From Phyllobacterium sp. OV277 (GTDB taxonomy: Bacteria; Pseudomonadota; Alphaproteobacteria; Rhizobiales; Rhizobiaceae): DNA of 64,000 nt. How positions within the stretch are numbered: the first letter of the stretch is position 1; every line of letters starts with the position of its first letter. The stretch spans positions 434,001 to 498,000 of the forward strand of contig NZ_FNIY01000003.1 of assembly GCF_900104355.1 (NCBI RefSeq), given 5' to 3'. This document shows positions 47,566 to 56,826 of the stretch, piece after piece. Both the position numbers and the translations under genes were made by a program. The notes under the pieces are model-generated. The model did not search any database, was not told the origin of the DNA, and saw only the letters and a program-made list of their open reading frames with translations.

Positions 47566-49107
47566 ATGGCGTTGTTTGAAAACATGCTGGTCCTGATGCT
47601 GGTGGCGATCATCTTCCTCCAGCTGTCGCGAAAGCTGGCAGTGCCTTATCCAACGATGCTGGCGGTGGCTGGTGTTATCGTTGCTTCACTGCCATGGGCG
47701 CCGGAAATCTCGATTGATCCGCACCTTGCCATGGCGCTGTTCATCGCCCCGGCACTGCTTGACGCTGCCTATGATCTGCCACCGCGAACGATCCGCCGGG
47801 ACTGGTTGCCCCTCCTCTCGCTTGCTGTCTGGGTTGTCATCCTCACCACGGCGGCGGTTGCCTGGGTTGGTGTATCTTTGGGCGGGTTGCCACTTGCCGC
47901 TGCGATCGCACTGGGTGCCATCGTTGCCCCGCCAGATGCAGCAGCTGCAGCCGCCATGCTTGGGCGATTTGCGCTGCCGAGGCGCGCTGTCGCCATCCTT
48001 CAGGGCGAAAGCCTGCTCAATGATGCCGTATCCCTGCTCATCTTCAGTGCCGCCGTTGGTGTTGCAATTGGTGCAGCGTCGCTCACCAGCCTCATCCCGC
48101 AATTGATCATTGCCGTACCGGGCGGACTGATCATCGGTTTCCTCCTTGCCAGAACATCCATGCTGTTCGCACCACGACTGGCCGGAACACTGGGCGGAAC
48201 GCTGTTCGAGTTTGTCGCCGTGTTCGGCACATGGATCATCGCGGAGCGCCTGCATTTGTCGGCAGTCCTTGCCGTCGTCGCCTTTGCCATGACCATTGCC
48301 CATTACGTGCCTGCCCGGCAGGCACCACGCAACCGGCTGCATTCCTATTCCGTCTGGCAAACCTCCGTATTCCTGCTCAACGTTCTGGCATTCCTGCTGA
48401 TGGGTCTGCAGGCGCGCACGATCGTTCGTGATCTTGATCCGCAGGAGCTTTCATTTGCGCTGAGCTTTGCGGCGGCGGTTTTTGCGACTGTCGTGGTCGT
48501 GCGTGTTGCCTGGGTTCTCGCCTATAATCGCCTTATCCATTACATCAATCCATCGCAGACCCGCTTTCCGCGCCCGGCGCTTGGGATGAGCCTGATTGTA
48601 TCCTGGTGCGGTATGCGCGGGCTGGTAACGCTTGCCACCGCATTGGCCTTGCCTGCCAACTTCCCGTCACGAGAACTGATTGTCCTCAGCGCACTTGCTG
48701 TTGTTCTGGGATCGCTGATCATACAGGGCCTGACGCTCGGGCCCCTCATTCGCTTCCTCGGCTTCCCGCCGGACACGTCATTGGAAAAGGATCTCGCCAA
48801 TGCCCGGCTCGCACTTATCGATACGGCCCTCTTCGAGCTTAATACACGGGATGATCACGCGGCGGTCAGCCTGCGCGAGTTCTACGAGGAGGAGCGTGAT
48901 CTGGTGGCAGACGGTCAGCATCCGCGCGCCGTCAGCAAGACCGACCAGCTTCGACTGACCATCATCGCGGCAAAACGGGCCAAGCTGAATATCATGCGGC
49001 ACAGCGGCATCATCGATGATGACGTTTATCATGCGCTTGAGCAGGACCTCGATTTTGCCGAACTTGCCGCATCACCCCCGGAAAAACTTGAGATCATCGA
49101 CGGCTAG
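47566..49107 (+). CDS. Na+/H+ antiporter (CPA1 family)
   Basis: ATG 47566 gives 513 residues; the frame starts further upstream without a convincing site. About twelve membrane segments span residues 1-400, with GAIVAPPDAAAAAAML (ion-site Asp), GESLLNDAVSLLIFSAA and SWCGMRGLVTLATALALP (all typical of CPA1/NhaP), and a cytosolic tail of about 100 residues. It exchanges Na+ (or K+) for H+ at the inner membrane. Confidence 0.93.
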   Translation: MALFENMLVLMLVAIIFLQLSRKLAVPYPTMLAVAGVIVASLPWAPEISIDPHLAMALFIAPALLDAAYDLPPRTIRRDWLPLLSLAVWVVILTTAAVAWVGVSLGGLPLAAAIALGAIVAPPDAAAAAAMLGRFALPRRAVAILQGESLLNDAVSLLIFSAAVGVAIGAASLTSLIPQLIIAVPGGLIIGFLLARTSMLFAPRLAGTLGGTLFEFVAVFGTWIIAERLHLSAVLAVVAFAMTIAHYVPARQAPRNRLHSYSVWQTSVFLLNVLAFLLMGLQARTIVRDLDPQELSFALSFAAAVFATVVVVRVAWVLAYNRLIHYINPSQTRFPRPALGMSLIVSWCGMRGLVTLATALALPANFPSRELIVLSALAVVLGSLIIQGLTLGPLIRFLGFPPDTSLEKDLANARLALIDTALFELNTRDDHAAVSLREFYEEERDLVADGQHPRAVSKTDQLRLTIIAAKRAKLNIMRHSGIIDDDVYHALEQDLDFAELAASPPEKLEIIDG

Positions 49108-49116
49108 GAATTGGCT

Positions 49117-49521
49117 ATGCATATGCTCCATCATATTTCGCTGGGTGTTTCCGATATTGAACGCGCAGCAGCATTTTACGATGCGGTGCTTGCCCCGCTC
49201 GGTTATGTCAGGGTCTGGGAGGATTTACGAACAGGCGAGCCCGATCAGGCCGTAGGTTATGGTAGTCCCGGTGGTGGCGACAAACTTGCGATCAAGCATC
49301 GCCCGAAGGGTCAGCACGCGCCCGGCCCCGGCTTCCATCTGGCATTTTCCGCTCCAAACAAGCTGGCTGTTGACAGCTTCCACGCGTCGGCCCTCGCCCA
49401 TCGCGGCATTGACAATGGCGCACCGGGCCCGCGGCCCCATTACGGCCCGCATTACTATGCTGCCTTCGTTGTGGACCCCGATGGACATCACATCGAAGCG
49501 GTTTTGAATAACGCGGAATAA
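49117..49521 (+). CDS. VOC (glyoxalase/bleomycin-resistance) family protein
   Basis: 134 residues from ATG 49117; a TTG two codons earlier and an ATG two codons later are possible. VOC marks: LHHISLGVSDIERAAAFYDAVLAPLGY, FHLAFSAPNKLAVDSFHASAL and YYAAFVVDPDGHHIEAVLN (read in pieces). The His and Glu metal residues fit a metal-dependent lyase, isomerase or dioxygenase. Ten bp after the antiporter. Confidence 0.9.
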   Translation: MHMLHHISLGVSDIERAAAFYDAVLAPLGYVRVWEDLRTGEPDQAVGYGSPGGGDKLAIKHRPKGQHAPGPGFHLAFSAPNKLAVDSFHASALAHRGIDNGAPGPRPHYGPHYYAAFVVDPDGHHIEAVLNNAE

Positions 49522-49619
49522 TTACCGCCAGAACGCAAATGATCCTGACTTGTATGAGGCGGCGTTACGTTGTTTATATTGTGCTTCTCATTCTCATGGA
49601 CACTTGTCTGGAGCATCCA

Positions 49620-50252
49620 ATGCCATCGACCGAATTGCTGATCGCTTTCTTCCTGACCACAGCGATTTTCGCCTATATTCCCGGCCCCGCCATGCTTTAT
49701 GCGGCAGCGCAAACCATTGCGCGTGGCCGCTGGTCCGGGCTGATGGCGGCCCTTGGCATTCATCTGGGTGGCTATGTGCATGTTATCGCTGCGGCTGCCG
49801 GGCTGTCGGTGTTGTTCCACGCGGTGCCCATGCTTTATCTCGCAGTGAAATTCTGCGGCGCAGCCTATCTGGTCTGGCTTGGTATTTCCCTGTTTCGCGC
49901 CAAGGTGAACGGCGATGTAACCATGCCTGACGTCGCGCAGAAATCTGCACGCCGCGCATTTTTCGAAAGCATCAGCGTCGAAGTTCTCAATCCGAAGACA
50001 GCCATTTTCTTCATGGCGTTCCTGCCGCAGTTCATTGACGCTTCAGCCGCGTTTCCAGTTTGGCTGCAATTTGTGCTGCTCGGAACTATCGTCAATCTGA
50101 TGTTCTCTTCCGCCGATCTTGTCTGTGTTTTTCTGGCAGGCGCGGTGATCACACGGCTAAAGCGTTCAAACCACGCACAGCGGCTGATGCAACGCGCCGG
50201 TGGTACAATACTGGTCGGCCTTGGCGTGCATCTCGCTTTGCAGAAGAGCTAG
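49620..50252 (+). CDS. LysE/RhtB family amino-acid exporter
   Basis: ATG 49620 with GGAG 7 bp upstream gives 210 residues. Six membrane segments; FAYIPGPAMLYAAAQTIARGRWSGLMAALGIHLG near the N terminus and NPKTAIFFMAFLPQF are family marks. It exports an amino acid or related metabolite. Its TAG stop overlaps the convergent VOC gene's stop so that both are read from the palindrome CTAG. Confidence 0.92.
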   Translation: MPSTELLIAFFLTTAIFAYIPGPAMLYAAAQTIARGRWSGLMAALGIHLGGYVHVIAAAAGLSVLFHAVPMLYLAVKFCGAAYLVWLGISLFRAKVNGDVTMPDVAQKSARRAFFESISVEVLNPKTAIFFMAFLPQFIDASAAFPVWLQFVLLGTIVNLMFSSADLVCVFLAGAVITRLKRSNHAQRLMQRAGGTILVGLGVHLALQKS

Positions 50253-50686
50253 TCTCTCCCATCCGGATACACTGCTGGTCCCTTGATCTCGATCTTGTTG
50301 CCGAAGGGATCGCGGATGTAAAATGAGTGCCCCATACCGCGCGCGCCGCCATGCATGGCTTCCCGCTCGATCTCGACCGCATGGTTATGAAGATGCGCCC
50401 GCAGGGCATCATGGTCGAACGGCCCCGTTGCGATACAGACATGATCGACGTTGCGCCCACCCGCAACCGGCGGCACGGCGCTTGACGCGCCGGGATGGGT
50501 AATATCCCACAGGACAATCAGCGCCGAGCCGCACCACACCTGCTCCATACCCAATGCGGGGTAGATATAACCGGGCTGGCATCCCAGAACATCGTAATAG
50601 AATTTCAGGGCAGACGGCATGTCATCGACGAGAAAGACCACATGATCGATCCCCACAAGGGAAAACGGAACATTTGTCGATGACAT
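50249..50686 (-). CDS. VOC family protein
   Basis: ATG 50686 has GGAGG 8 bp upstream and gives 145 residues. VOC marks: GIDHVVFLVDDMPSALKFYYDVLG, NVDHVCIATGPFD, and YIRDPFGNKIEIKGP. It resembles the biphenyl-dioxygenase/glyoxalase-like group; substrate unknown. It follows the TetR gene by about 100 bp on the same strand. Confidence 0.9.
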   Translation of the reverse strand: MSSTNVPFSLVGIDHVVFLVDDMPSALKFYYDVLGCQPGYIYPALGMEQVWCGSALIVLWDITHPGASSAVPPVAGGRNVDHVCIATGPFDHDALRAHLHNHAVEIEREAMHGGARGMGHSFYIRDPFGNKIEIKGPAVYPDGRD

Positions 50687-50792
50687 GGATAATTCCTCCG
50701 GTTCTGGTGCCCCCAATAAAAGAACGGAAAAACCTGAGTCTGTCACCACTGATCAGATCGTTTTGCTGCCTATGCTGACAAGAAGCGTGCAA

Positions 50793-51356
50793 TCACGAAC
50801 CTTCGGTCAGCCCGGCAAGCACATCATGCAGGATTTCATCCGACAAGGCTTCGTCGGAGACGGCACGGGCCATGACAAGACCGCCGACCATCGCGGCAAT
50901 GGCCTGAATAGCCTGCTGGCGCGCAGGCTTGTCTTCGGGCCACGGAAATTGTGATGTCATCTTGTCGATGAAATCAGCAAGATGACACGTCAACGGTCCA
51001 CGAACCGCCGGTTCGCGGCTAATTTCGGGCGCAAGCGCTGCTATGAGACAGCCATCACCGGGTGTATCCCGATGGGTCGCACTCAAATAACTGCCGATAA
51101 AGTCGGCTTTGCCGTTGGCGGTGTTTTCAACCATGCTGAACTTCCCCATCGCCTTTTGCGATGTGTGCTGCATGCTTTCGGCCATCAGCGCTTCCTTTGA
51201 GGGGAAGTGATTATAGAACGGCCCGTGGGTGAGCCCCGTCGCCTTCATGATTTCACTGACACTGACGCCGGAAAAGCCGCGCTCACGAAACAGTTTCGCG
51301 GCCTGGTCCAATATGCGCTCGTGCTTTTCAGCTGTTTCGGCCGCCGGGTATCTCAT
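50793..51356 (-). CDS. TetR family transcriptional regulator
   Basis: ATG 51356 gives 187 residues; the open frame extends 23 codons into the operator region. The helix-turn-helix is in ERILDQAAKLFRERGFSGVSVSEIMKATGLTHGPFYNHFPSKEALM (read in pieces). The C terminus resembles the AcrR-like group with the CLIAALAPEI motif typical of regulators beside SDR genes. Divergent from the SDR gene, with an operator-like palindrome between them. Confidence 0.93.
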   Translation of the reverse strand: MRYPAAETAEKHERILDQAAKLFRERGFSGVSVSEIMKATGLTHGPFYNHFPSKEALMAESMQHTSQKAMGKFSMVENTANGKADFIGSYLSATHRDTPGDGCLIAALAPEISREPAVRGPLTCHLADFIDKMTSQFPWPEDKPARQQAIQAIAAMVGGLVMARAVSDEALSDEILHDVLAGLTEGS

Positions 51357-51391
51357 GACTATTTCCACTTTTATTTCACGGGTATTGACAT

Positions 51392-51446
51392 CAAACATGA
51401 TAGTCGTCATGTATGCAAAATGCAAGCATGATGACCATCATGTTTG
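51392..51446. promoter_or_regulatory. Candidate TetR operator (two palindromic half-sites)
   Basis: A 20-bp arm CAAACATGATAGTCGTCATG (51392-51411) is matched at 18 of 20 positions by the reverse complement of CATGATGACCATCATGTTTG (51427-51446), spaced by 15 bp. Each arm also contains its own dyad (CATGATG-AC-CATCATG in the right one). It overlaps the region upstream of the TetR ATG and faces the divergent SDR gene. Confidence 0.75.
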
Positions 51447-51578
51447 AAGCGTAAACAGAGTGAACCGACAGGAATTTGTCTCCCGGCTATCCGCTATCGG
51501 GGATTGCGAAGCTTTGCCTTTGCACCTCTTCGGAACGTTGGCCAGAAAACCTGCCATCTCCATCGGATTGGAACTGAT

Positions 51579-52391
51579 ATGACGAATGAAACTGAGAAGA
51601 ACCCGCTGGGAACGGCGGTTGTCACCGGCGCTTCGGCAGGACTGGGCAAGATTTATGCGGACCGGTTGGCCAGGCGCGGCTATAATCTTATTCTGGTTGC
51701 ACGGCGTGAGGACCGATTGCAGGCGGTCGCCGAAACCCTTCGCAATAGCCATGGCGTCAAGGTTGATACCATCGTGGCGGATCTCGGTACTGTCGTTGAC
51801 CTTGAGCGCGTTGCAACTGTCCTGTCGACAAATGCGGATATCACAATGCTTGTTAACAATGCCGGCACCTCGACGTTGGCCAAGCTTGGCGACACTGCAC
51901 TCAGCGATGTCAAATCCATGACGGATGTAAATGTCACGGCACTTGTCCGCCTCAGCCTCGCCGCCCTGCCTGCATTCAGGCAGCGCAATCATGGCGTCAT
52001 CATCAATCTTGGCTCTGTGCTCAGCTTCCACGCGCTTCCCATCAGCAGCGCCTATAGCGGTACGAAGGGCTACGTTCTCAATTTCACACGCGGCTTGCAG
52101 GACGAAGTGGCCGGAACCGGCGTCAGGGTCCAGCTTGTGCTTCCGGCAGCGACAGCTACGGATATCTGGGATTTATCCGGCGTTCCGCTGACACAGCTTG
52201 AGCCGGGAACGGTGATGGACGCGGAAGAATGTGTGGACGCCGCCCTTGCCGGTCTCGATCAGGGTGAGTTGATCACCATGCCATCGCTTGAGGACGTGCA
52301 GGTCCTGAAAGACTACGAAGAAGCCCGTTTGAAATTAATGGCGGCATCGCGGACCAGCAAATCGGCATCGCGCTATCACGTCGGCAACTGA
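51579..52391 (+). CDS. Short-chain dehydrogenase/reductase
   Basis: ATG 51579 gives 270 residues; the frame is open upstream but starts in the operator region. SDR marks: AVVTGASAGLGKIYADRLARRGYNLIL, NNAGT, the Ser in NLGSVLSFHALP and YSGTKGYVLNF (catalytic Tyr and Lys). NADP(H) use is suggested by the basic residues in VARREDRL. Probably controlled by the divergent TetR gene. Confidence 0.92.
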   Translation: MTNETEKNPLGTAVVTGASAGLGKIYADRLARRGYNLILVARREDRLQAVAETLRNSHGVKVDTIVADLGTVVDLERVATVLSTNADITMLVNNAGTSTLAKLGDTALSDVKSMTDVNVTALVRLSLAALPAFRQRNHGVIINLGSVLSFHALPISSAYSGTKGYVLNFTRGLQDEVAGTGVRVQLVLPAATATDIWDLSGVPLTQLEPGTVMDAEECVDAALAGLDQGELITMPSLEDVQVLKDYEEARLKLMAASRTSKSASRYHVGN

Positions 52392-52408
52392 CACGCGCAC
52401 CACAAACA

Positions 52409-52444
52409 AAAACCGGAACATCCTTTTCGGGATGTTCCGGTTTT
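52409..52444. terminator. Bidirectional terminator between the SDR gene and tolC
   Basis: CCGGAACATCC (52413-52423) pairs with GGATGTTCCGG (52430-52440); flanking AAAA and TTTT let it work for both convergent transcripts. It lies 18 bp after the SDR stop. Confidence 0.9.
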
Positions 52445-52462
52445 CTCGTCTAAAACTGGATT

Positions 52463-53836
52463 CTAGCGACCGTCAGGTGTTCTCGTGCCGCCCCACTTGT
52501 CCTTGACGGCATTAAAGTGCTCTTCCGGCTTGTACTCGGCCACCTGCAAACCAACCTGCCTGGCCGTCAGACGGCCCATCGCGGAAAGCACCTGATAGCT
52601 CTGCACGACGCTGTCATGCTCTGCCTGAACCAGTGCGAGCTGGCCGGTAATCACGTCAGCCTGGGCGTTCAGAACGTCAAGGGTTGTACGCTGTCCGACC
52701 TTGCGCTCTTCGATCACGCCATTGAGCGCGAGCTGCGCGGCAGAAACAACGCTTCTTTGCGCCGTAATCGACGCGCGCGCGGCATCCAGCTGTGCCCATG
52801 CAGAAGCAACCGCCTGCCGGACGCTGTCCTCAGACACATTCACCTCAATGCGGCGCTGGCCGAGATTTTCCTTGGATTGGCGAACATTTGCCGCCGTCTT
52901 ACCCGCTCCGTAAATGGGTACGGTAACCTTCAACTGCGCCGAGCCAGTGGTATTGTTGGTGGAACTGAGCGACGTGCCGTTAAAAATATCCGTCCGGCTG
53001 ATGGTACCGGTGACACCCGCCTGCGGCAGCAATACGCCTTCCCTCACCTTGACCTGATAGCCAGCAACATCCGTGTTCAGTTTGGCAGAGCCAATCGAGG
53101 GATGGTTGGCTTCGGCGATTGCATAGGCCTGCTTAAGTGATTTTGGCAATGATTTTGCCGGTGTGGCAGCCGTCAGCGAGCCCGGAACTGCACCAACAGT
53201 CTGGATATAGGTGGCTTCGGCAATTTTCACGTTGGCGCGGGCGGTATTCCGGTCGTTGACCGCCGTAGCCTGTGATGCTTCTGCCTGTGCAACGTCCGTG
53301 CGCGTACCCTCGCCCACATCGAACCGTGCGCGGTTCGAACGTACCTGTTCGCTCAGGAACGCCAGGTTCTTTTCGCGCAAGGCTACGATCTGGCGATTGA
53401 GATAGACATCCATATAGGCCTGCACGGCTGCAGCGAGTGTTGTCTGCTCGCTTCCGCGCAAATCTTCACGGGCTGCGAGAACGCCTGTCTCCGCTGCTGC
53501 AACATTGTTTTTCGTCTGAAAGCCATCAAAGAGCATCTGATCGACTTCAACGCCTTCAGTGGCCGTGTCACTCGACGAACTTCTGCTGCCGTCAAGCTTG
53601 AGGCGGTTTGCAGTCACACTGGCCTGACCTGTAACGGTCGGGCGATAGCCGGATTTTGCAATGGCCACGTTTTCGTCGGTGACCCGCACACCGGCGCGGT
53701 TGGCATTCAACGTCGAATTGTTCTGATAGGCCTTGGACATGGCACCGAAAAGATTTTCGGCCATGGAAGGCGTTGCCGTCAGAACCGAAGTCATCAGCAG
53801 GATCGCAGTAAGGCTTCGCTTGGCTGTTATGGACAC
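52463..53836 (-). CDS. TolC family outer-membrane channel (BepC-like)
   Basis: A GTG at 53836 with GGAG 9 bp upstream gives 457 residues with a clean signal peptide (MSITAKRSLTAILLMTSVLTA, cleavage near PSMA); an upstream start at 53953 would add 39 poorly conserved residues. Two OEP repeats with long coiled-coil segments, including GVEVDQMLFDGFQTKNNV and GVIEERKVGQRTTLDVLNAQADV, are typical of TolC. It can serve multidrug pumps and type I secretion; the RTX proteins at 41.7-44.6 kb are possible clients (inference). Confidence 0.92.
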   Translation of the reverse strand: MSITAKRSLTAILLMTSVLTATPSMAENLFGAMSKAYQNNSTLNANRAGVRVTDENVAIAKSGYRPTVTGQASVTANRLKLDGSRSSSSDTATEGVEVDQMLFDGFQTKNNVAAAETGVLAAREDLRGSEQTTLAAAVQAYMDVYLNRQIVALREKNLAFLSEQVRSNRARFDVGEGTRTDVAQAEASQATAVNDRNTARANVKIAEATYIQTVGAVPGSLTAATPAKSLPKSLKQAYAIAEANHPSIGSAKLNTDVAGYQVKVREGVLLPQAGVTGTISRTDIFNGTSLSSTNNTTGSAQLKVTVPIYGAGKTAANVRQSKENLGQRRIEVNVSEDSVRQAVASAWAQLDAARASITAQRSVVSAAQLALNGVIEERKVGQRTTLDVLNAQADVITGQLALVQAEHDSVVQSYQVLSAMGRLTARQVGLQVAEYKPEEHFNAVKDKWGGTRTPDGR

Positions 53837-53958
53837 GGTGAATTTCTCCGACAGTTTAAACAGAGGGTACGGCTCAGCGAACCACTCGTTCCGATTTGAG
53901 AGAGACATTGCGCTACGAACCGCCGATGTCAATGTTGAAAACCCGATCAACAAAGTTT

Positions 53959-55242
53959 TTACTGCACTGCACCCTTCTCCCTGATAATGGCGCGCCAGCC
54001 AATATCACGCCGATAAAAGCCTTCTGGCCAGTCTATCCGGGCAATTGCAGCATAGGCAGCATCCTGTGCCTCCTGTACAGTTTTGCCTGTCGATGTGACA
54101 TTAAGCACACGCCCGCCATTGGCAACGAGTTCGCCGTTCTTCTCGGCAGTGCCCGCATGGAAAACCTGAACATTGTCCGATTGGGCCGCATCAACGCCTT
54201 TAATGACGCTGCCCTTTTCCGGAGAAGCAGGATAGCCTTTTGCCGCCATGACGACGGTCAGCGCGGGATCATCGCTCCAGCGCACCGACACCTGATCCAG
54301 CGCACCGTCAGCGGCAGCTTTCAGCAGAAGCAGCACATCATCCTTCAGCCGTAGCATCAGCACCTGCGTTTCCGGATCGCCAAAGCGGGTGTTGTATTCG
54401 ATCAGTTTCGGGCCGTCCTTGGTGATCATCAGTCCGGCAAACAGCACGCCGCTGAACGGCGCACCGATCTCAGCCATGCCGCGCATGGTGGGCTCAATCA
54501 GTTCGCGCATGGTGCGCTCGATGATTGCCTGCGTCATGACGGGCGCGGGCGAATAGGCACCCATGCCGCCGGTATTGGCACCGGTATCGCCATCGCCGAC
54601 GCGCTTATGATCCTGCGCCGTGCCGAAAGGAAGCGCGGTCTTGCCATCGCAGAGGCAGAAGAAGCTGGCTTCCTCGCCATCAAGGAATTCTTCCACCACC
54701 ACTTCGGCACCGGCGCCGCCGAATGCGCCGTCAAAGCAGGCATCCACCGCATCGAGCGCTTCCTGCACTGTCATGGCAACAACAACGCCCTTGCCCGCCG
54801 CAAGACCATCCGCCTTGACCACGATGGGCGCGCCATGTTTTTCCACATAGGCGCGGGCAGCAGCGGCATCGGTAAAGCGGCCATAGGCACCGGTCGGAAT
54901 ATTGAAGCGGGCGCACAGGTCCTTGGTGAAACCTTTTGAGCCTTCCAGTTGTGCCGCCGCCTTGGACGGGCCGAACACGGAAATACCCGCCGCGCGCAGA
55001 TCATCGGCAATCCCCGCAACCAGCGGTGCTTCCGGGCCCACCACAACGAAATCGATGCTCTTTTCCTTGCAGAAGGCAATAATGGCCGCATGATCGGCAG
55101 GATCAAGCGCCACACATTCAGCCTCGCGCGCAATGCCGGGATTGCCGGGCGCGCAGTAAAGCTTGGTCAGCACGGGGGACGCGGCAATCTTCCACGCCAG
55201 AGCATGTTCACGGCCACCGGAACCAATAAGCAAGACGTTCAT
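53959..55242 (-). CDS. purD: Phosphoribosylamine-glycine ligase
   Basis: ATG 55242 gives 427 residues. [13 protein letters not shown] near the N terminus and an ATP-grasp core ([55 protein letters not shown]) are all present. It makes GAR, the second step of purine synthesis. A repeat cluster lies just upstream. Confidence 0.97.
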   Translation of the reverse strand: MNVLLIGSGGREHALAWKIAASPVLTKLYCAPGNPGIAREAECVALDPADHAAIIAFCKEKSIDFVVVGPEAPLVAGIADDLRAAGISVFGPSKAAAQLEGSKGFTKDLCARFNIPTGAYGRFTDAAAARAYVEKHGAPIVVKADGLAAGKGVVVAMTVQEALDAVDACFDGAFGGAGAEVVVEEFLDGEEASFFCLCDGKTALPFGTAQDHKRVGDGDTGANTGGMGAYSPAPVMTQAIIERTMRELIEPTMRGMAEIGAPFSGVLFAGLMITKDGPKLIEYNTRFGDPETQVLMLRLKDDVLLLLKAAADGALDQVSVRWSDDPALTVVMAAKGYPASPEKGSVIKGVDAAQSDNVQVFHAGTAEKNGELVANGGRVLNVTSTGKTVQEAQDAAYAAIARIDWPEGFYRRDIGWRAIIREKGAVQ

Positions 55243-55349
55243 CGTTTTTCTGCTCCGTGCATAGGGGGTTGCTGTGTCGGTATGGCCTTGAGCGCCGGGG
55301 GTCAAGCACGCAATCACAGATTTGCTTGGAAAAGGTGTTTGGGGCGCGC

Positions 55350-55491
55350 GTGGTTCGTGGTTCGTGGTTCGACAAGCTCACCATGAGGGAGAGGGGTGAT
55401 GAAAGGGAGTCAAGTTCTGCAATATGGCAGAATGAAGCTCCCTTGCATCCCCACTCTCCCTCATGGTGAGCTTGTCGAACCACGAACCACG
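55350..55491. repeat. Palindromic element E1, copy d
   Basis: Perfect 38-bp arms at 55356-55393 and 55454-55491, the longest of the four copies because the match extends through an extra TGGTTCG heptamer on both sides. The core has AGTCAAGTTCTGCAATATGG, close to copy c. It is followed after 20 bp by element E2 copy b, in the gap between purD and ubiA. Confidence 0.9.
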
Positions 55492-55511
55492 CACATTTTT
55501 CCGCCAAGCGC

Positions 55512-55708
55512 TCACCCCCCTCTGCCTTGTCAGGCATCTCCCCCACAAGGGGTGAGATCACATTGACAGTAAGGCTTTCCCACAACCGGAAGCGTTGCTG
55601 ATTGTGCAAAGGCAGTAATGACAGCTGATCTCCCCCCTTGTGGGGGGTCCGAAGGACGGGCGAGACCCGTGGCTCGCCCCGGTAGTCCGACAGGACAGAG
55701 GGGGGTGA
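55512..55708. repeat. Palindromic element E2, copy b, with an inserted hairpin
   Basis: The left arm (55512-55560) begins TCACCCCCCTCTGCCTTGTC. The right arm (55626-55708) is interrupted by about 34 bp that form their own stem (GGGCGAG ... CTCGCCC); outside this insert the arm matches copy a. The core (GCTTTCCCACAACCGGAAGC, GATTGTGCAAAGGCAG) resembles that of copy a at about 85%. Confidence 0.85.
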
Positions 55709-55811
55709 GCACTTTCTCCTAACGTCCAAACGCGAACGATATCAGCACCCCCACCGGCAATTTCCTGCAATATTTACTTGACTGGCAAAGCGCTCGCTGC
55801 AAGGTCACGCC

Positions 55812-56822
55812 ATGACATCAGAAAAAGACATTATCCAGTCAAGCGAAGGCCAAGGCCGCGTTTTCGATGCGCCGTCGGGGCATTGGGTTTATCGGGCGCT
55901 CCCCGCATGGCTGTGGCCCTATGCGCAATTGGCGCGCTGGGATCGGCCTATTGGCTGGTGGCTGCTGCTTTGGCCCTGCTGGTGGTCCGTTGCGCTGGCT
56001 TCAAGCGCGGGAGCCAAGGTTGGCGACAGCGTCTGGTCGATCATCCCCTCGCCCTGGCATCTGGCGCTGTTGCTCATTGGCGCGGTTGCCATGCGTGGTG
56101 CTGGTTGTACCTATAATGATCTTGCGGATCAGGATATTGACAATCAGGTGGCACGCACGCGGTCGCGGCCATTGCCTTCGGGTCAGGTGACGCGCAAACA
56201 GGCGAAAATATTCATCGCCCTGCAAGCGCTTGTCGGCCTGCTCGTGCTTATCCAGTTCAATGGTTTTACCATTCTTTTGTCCATTGCCTCGCTGGTGATT
56301 GTCGCCATCTATCCCTTCATGAAACGTTTCACCAACTGGCCGCAGCTGGTGTTGGGTCTTGCGTTTTCCTGGGGCGCTCTTGTTGGCTGGGCGGCGCATT
56401 TTGGCGCACCGGCAACGCTGAAAGATTTCCTTCCGCCGCTGCTGCTCTATGCCGGGTCTATCCTCTGGGTGATCGGCTATGACACGATCTACGCACATCA
56501 GGATAAGGAAGATGACGCGCTGGTCGGTGTGGGTTCAACCGCAAGACTGTTCGGTAGCCGTACCCGCGAGGCGCTGATGGTGCTGTATGGCGGCGCGCTC
56601 GTGCTGTTCCTCTGGGCCTTTGCCATGGCGGAAGTGCCCATGCCCGCTGTCGCTGGCCTTCTGGCAGCAGGCGCGCATATGTACCGCCAGATCATGGTGC
56701 TGGACATTGACGACCCCGCGCAATGTCTGCGCCTGTTCCATTCAAACAAGGTCGTCGGCTGGCTGATCTTCGCCGGGCTGGTGCTTGGCGCGCTGTGGAC
56801 GGTGGTGAAACCGTTCTTCTAG
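55812..56822 (+). CDS. ubiA: 4-hydroxybenzoate polyprenyltransferase
   Basis: 336 residues with about eight membrane segments. The first Asp-rich motif is NDLADQDIDNQVARTRSRPLPSG and the second YDTIYAHQDKEDD. It attaches the polyprenyl tail to 4-hydroxybenzoate in ubiquinone synthesis, feeding the aa3 oxidase chain seen at 10-16 kb. The 3' end is 4 bp from the convergent aminotransferase. Confidence 0.95.
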   Translation: MTSEKDIIQSSEGQGRVFDAPSGHWVYRALPAWLWPYAQLARWDRPIGWWLLLWPCWWSVALASSAGAKVGDSVWSIIPSPWHLALLLIGAVAMRGAGCTYNDLADQDIDNQVARTRSRPLPSGQVTRKQAKIFIALQALVGLLVLIQFNGFTILLSIASLVIVAIYPFMKRFTNWPQLVLGLAFSWGALVGWAAHFGAPATLKDFLPPLLLYAGSILWVIGYDTIYAHQDKEDDALVGVGSTARLFGSRTREALMVLYGGALVLFLWAFAMAEVPMPAVAGLLAAGAHMYRQIMVLDIDDPAQCLRLFHSNKVVGWLIFAGLVLGALWTVVKPFF

Positions 56823-56826
56823 CCTG

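Noticed and set aside
55208-55729. 173-codon frame over the purD-ubiA gap
   Set aside because: It runs through both arms of E1d and E2b and matches the repeat-derived peptides at 29 kb; not a gene.
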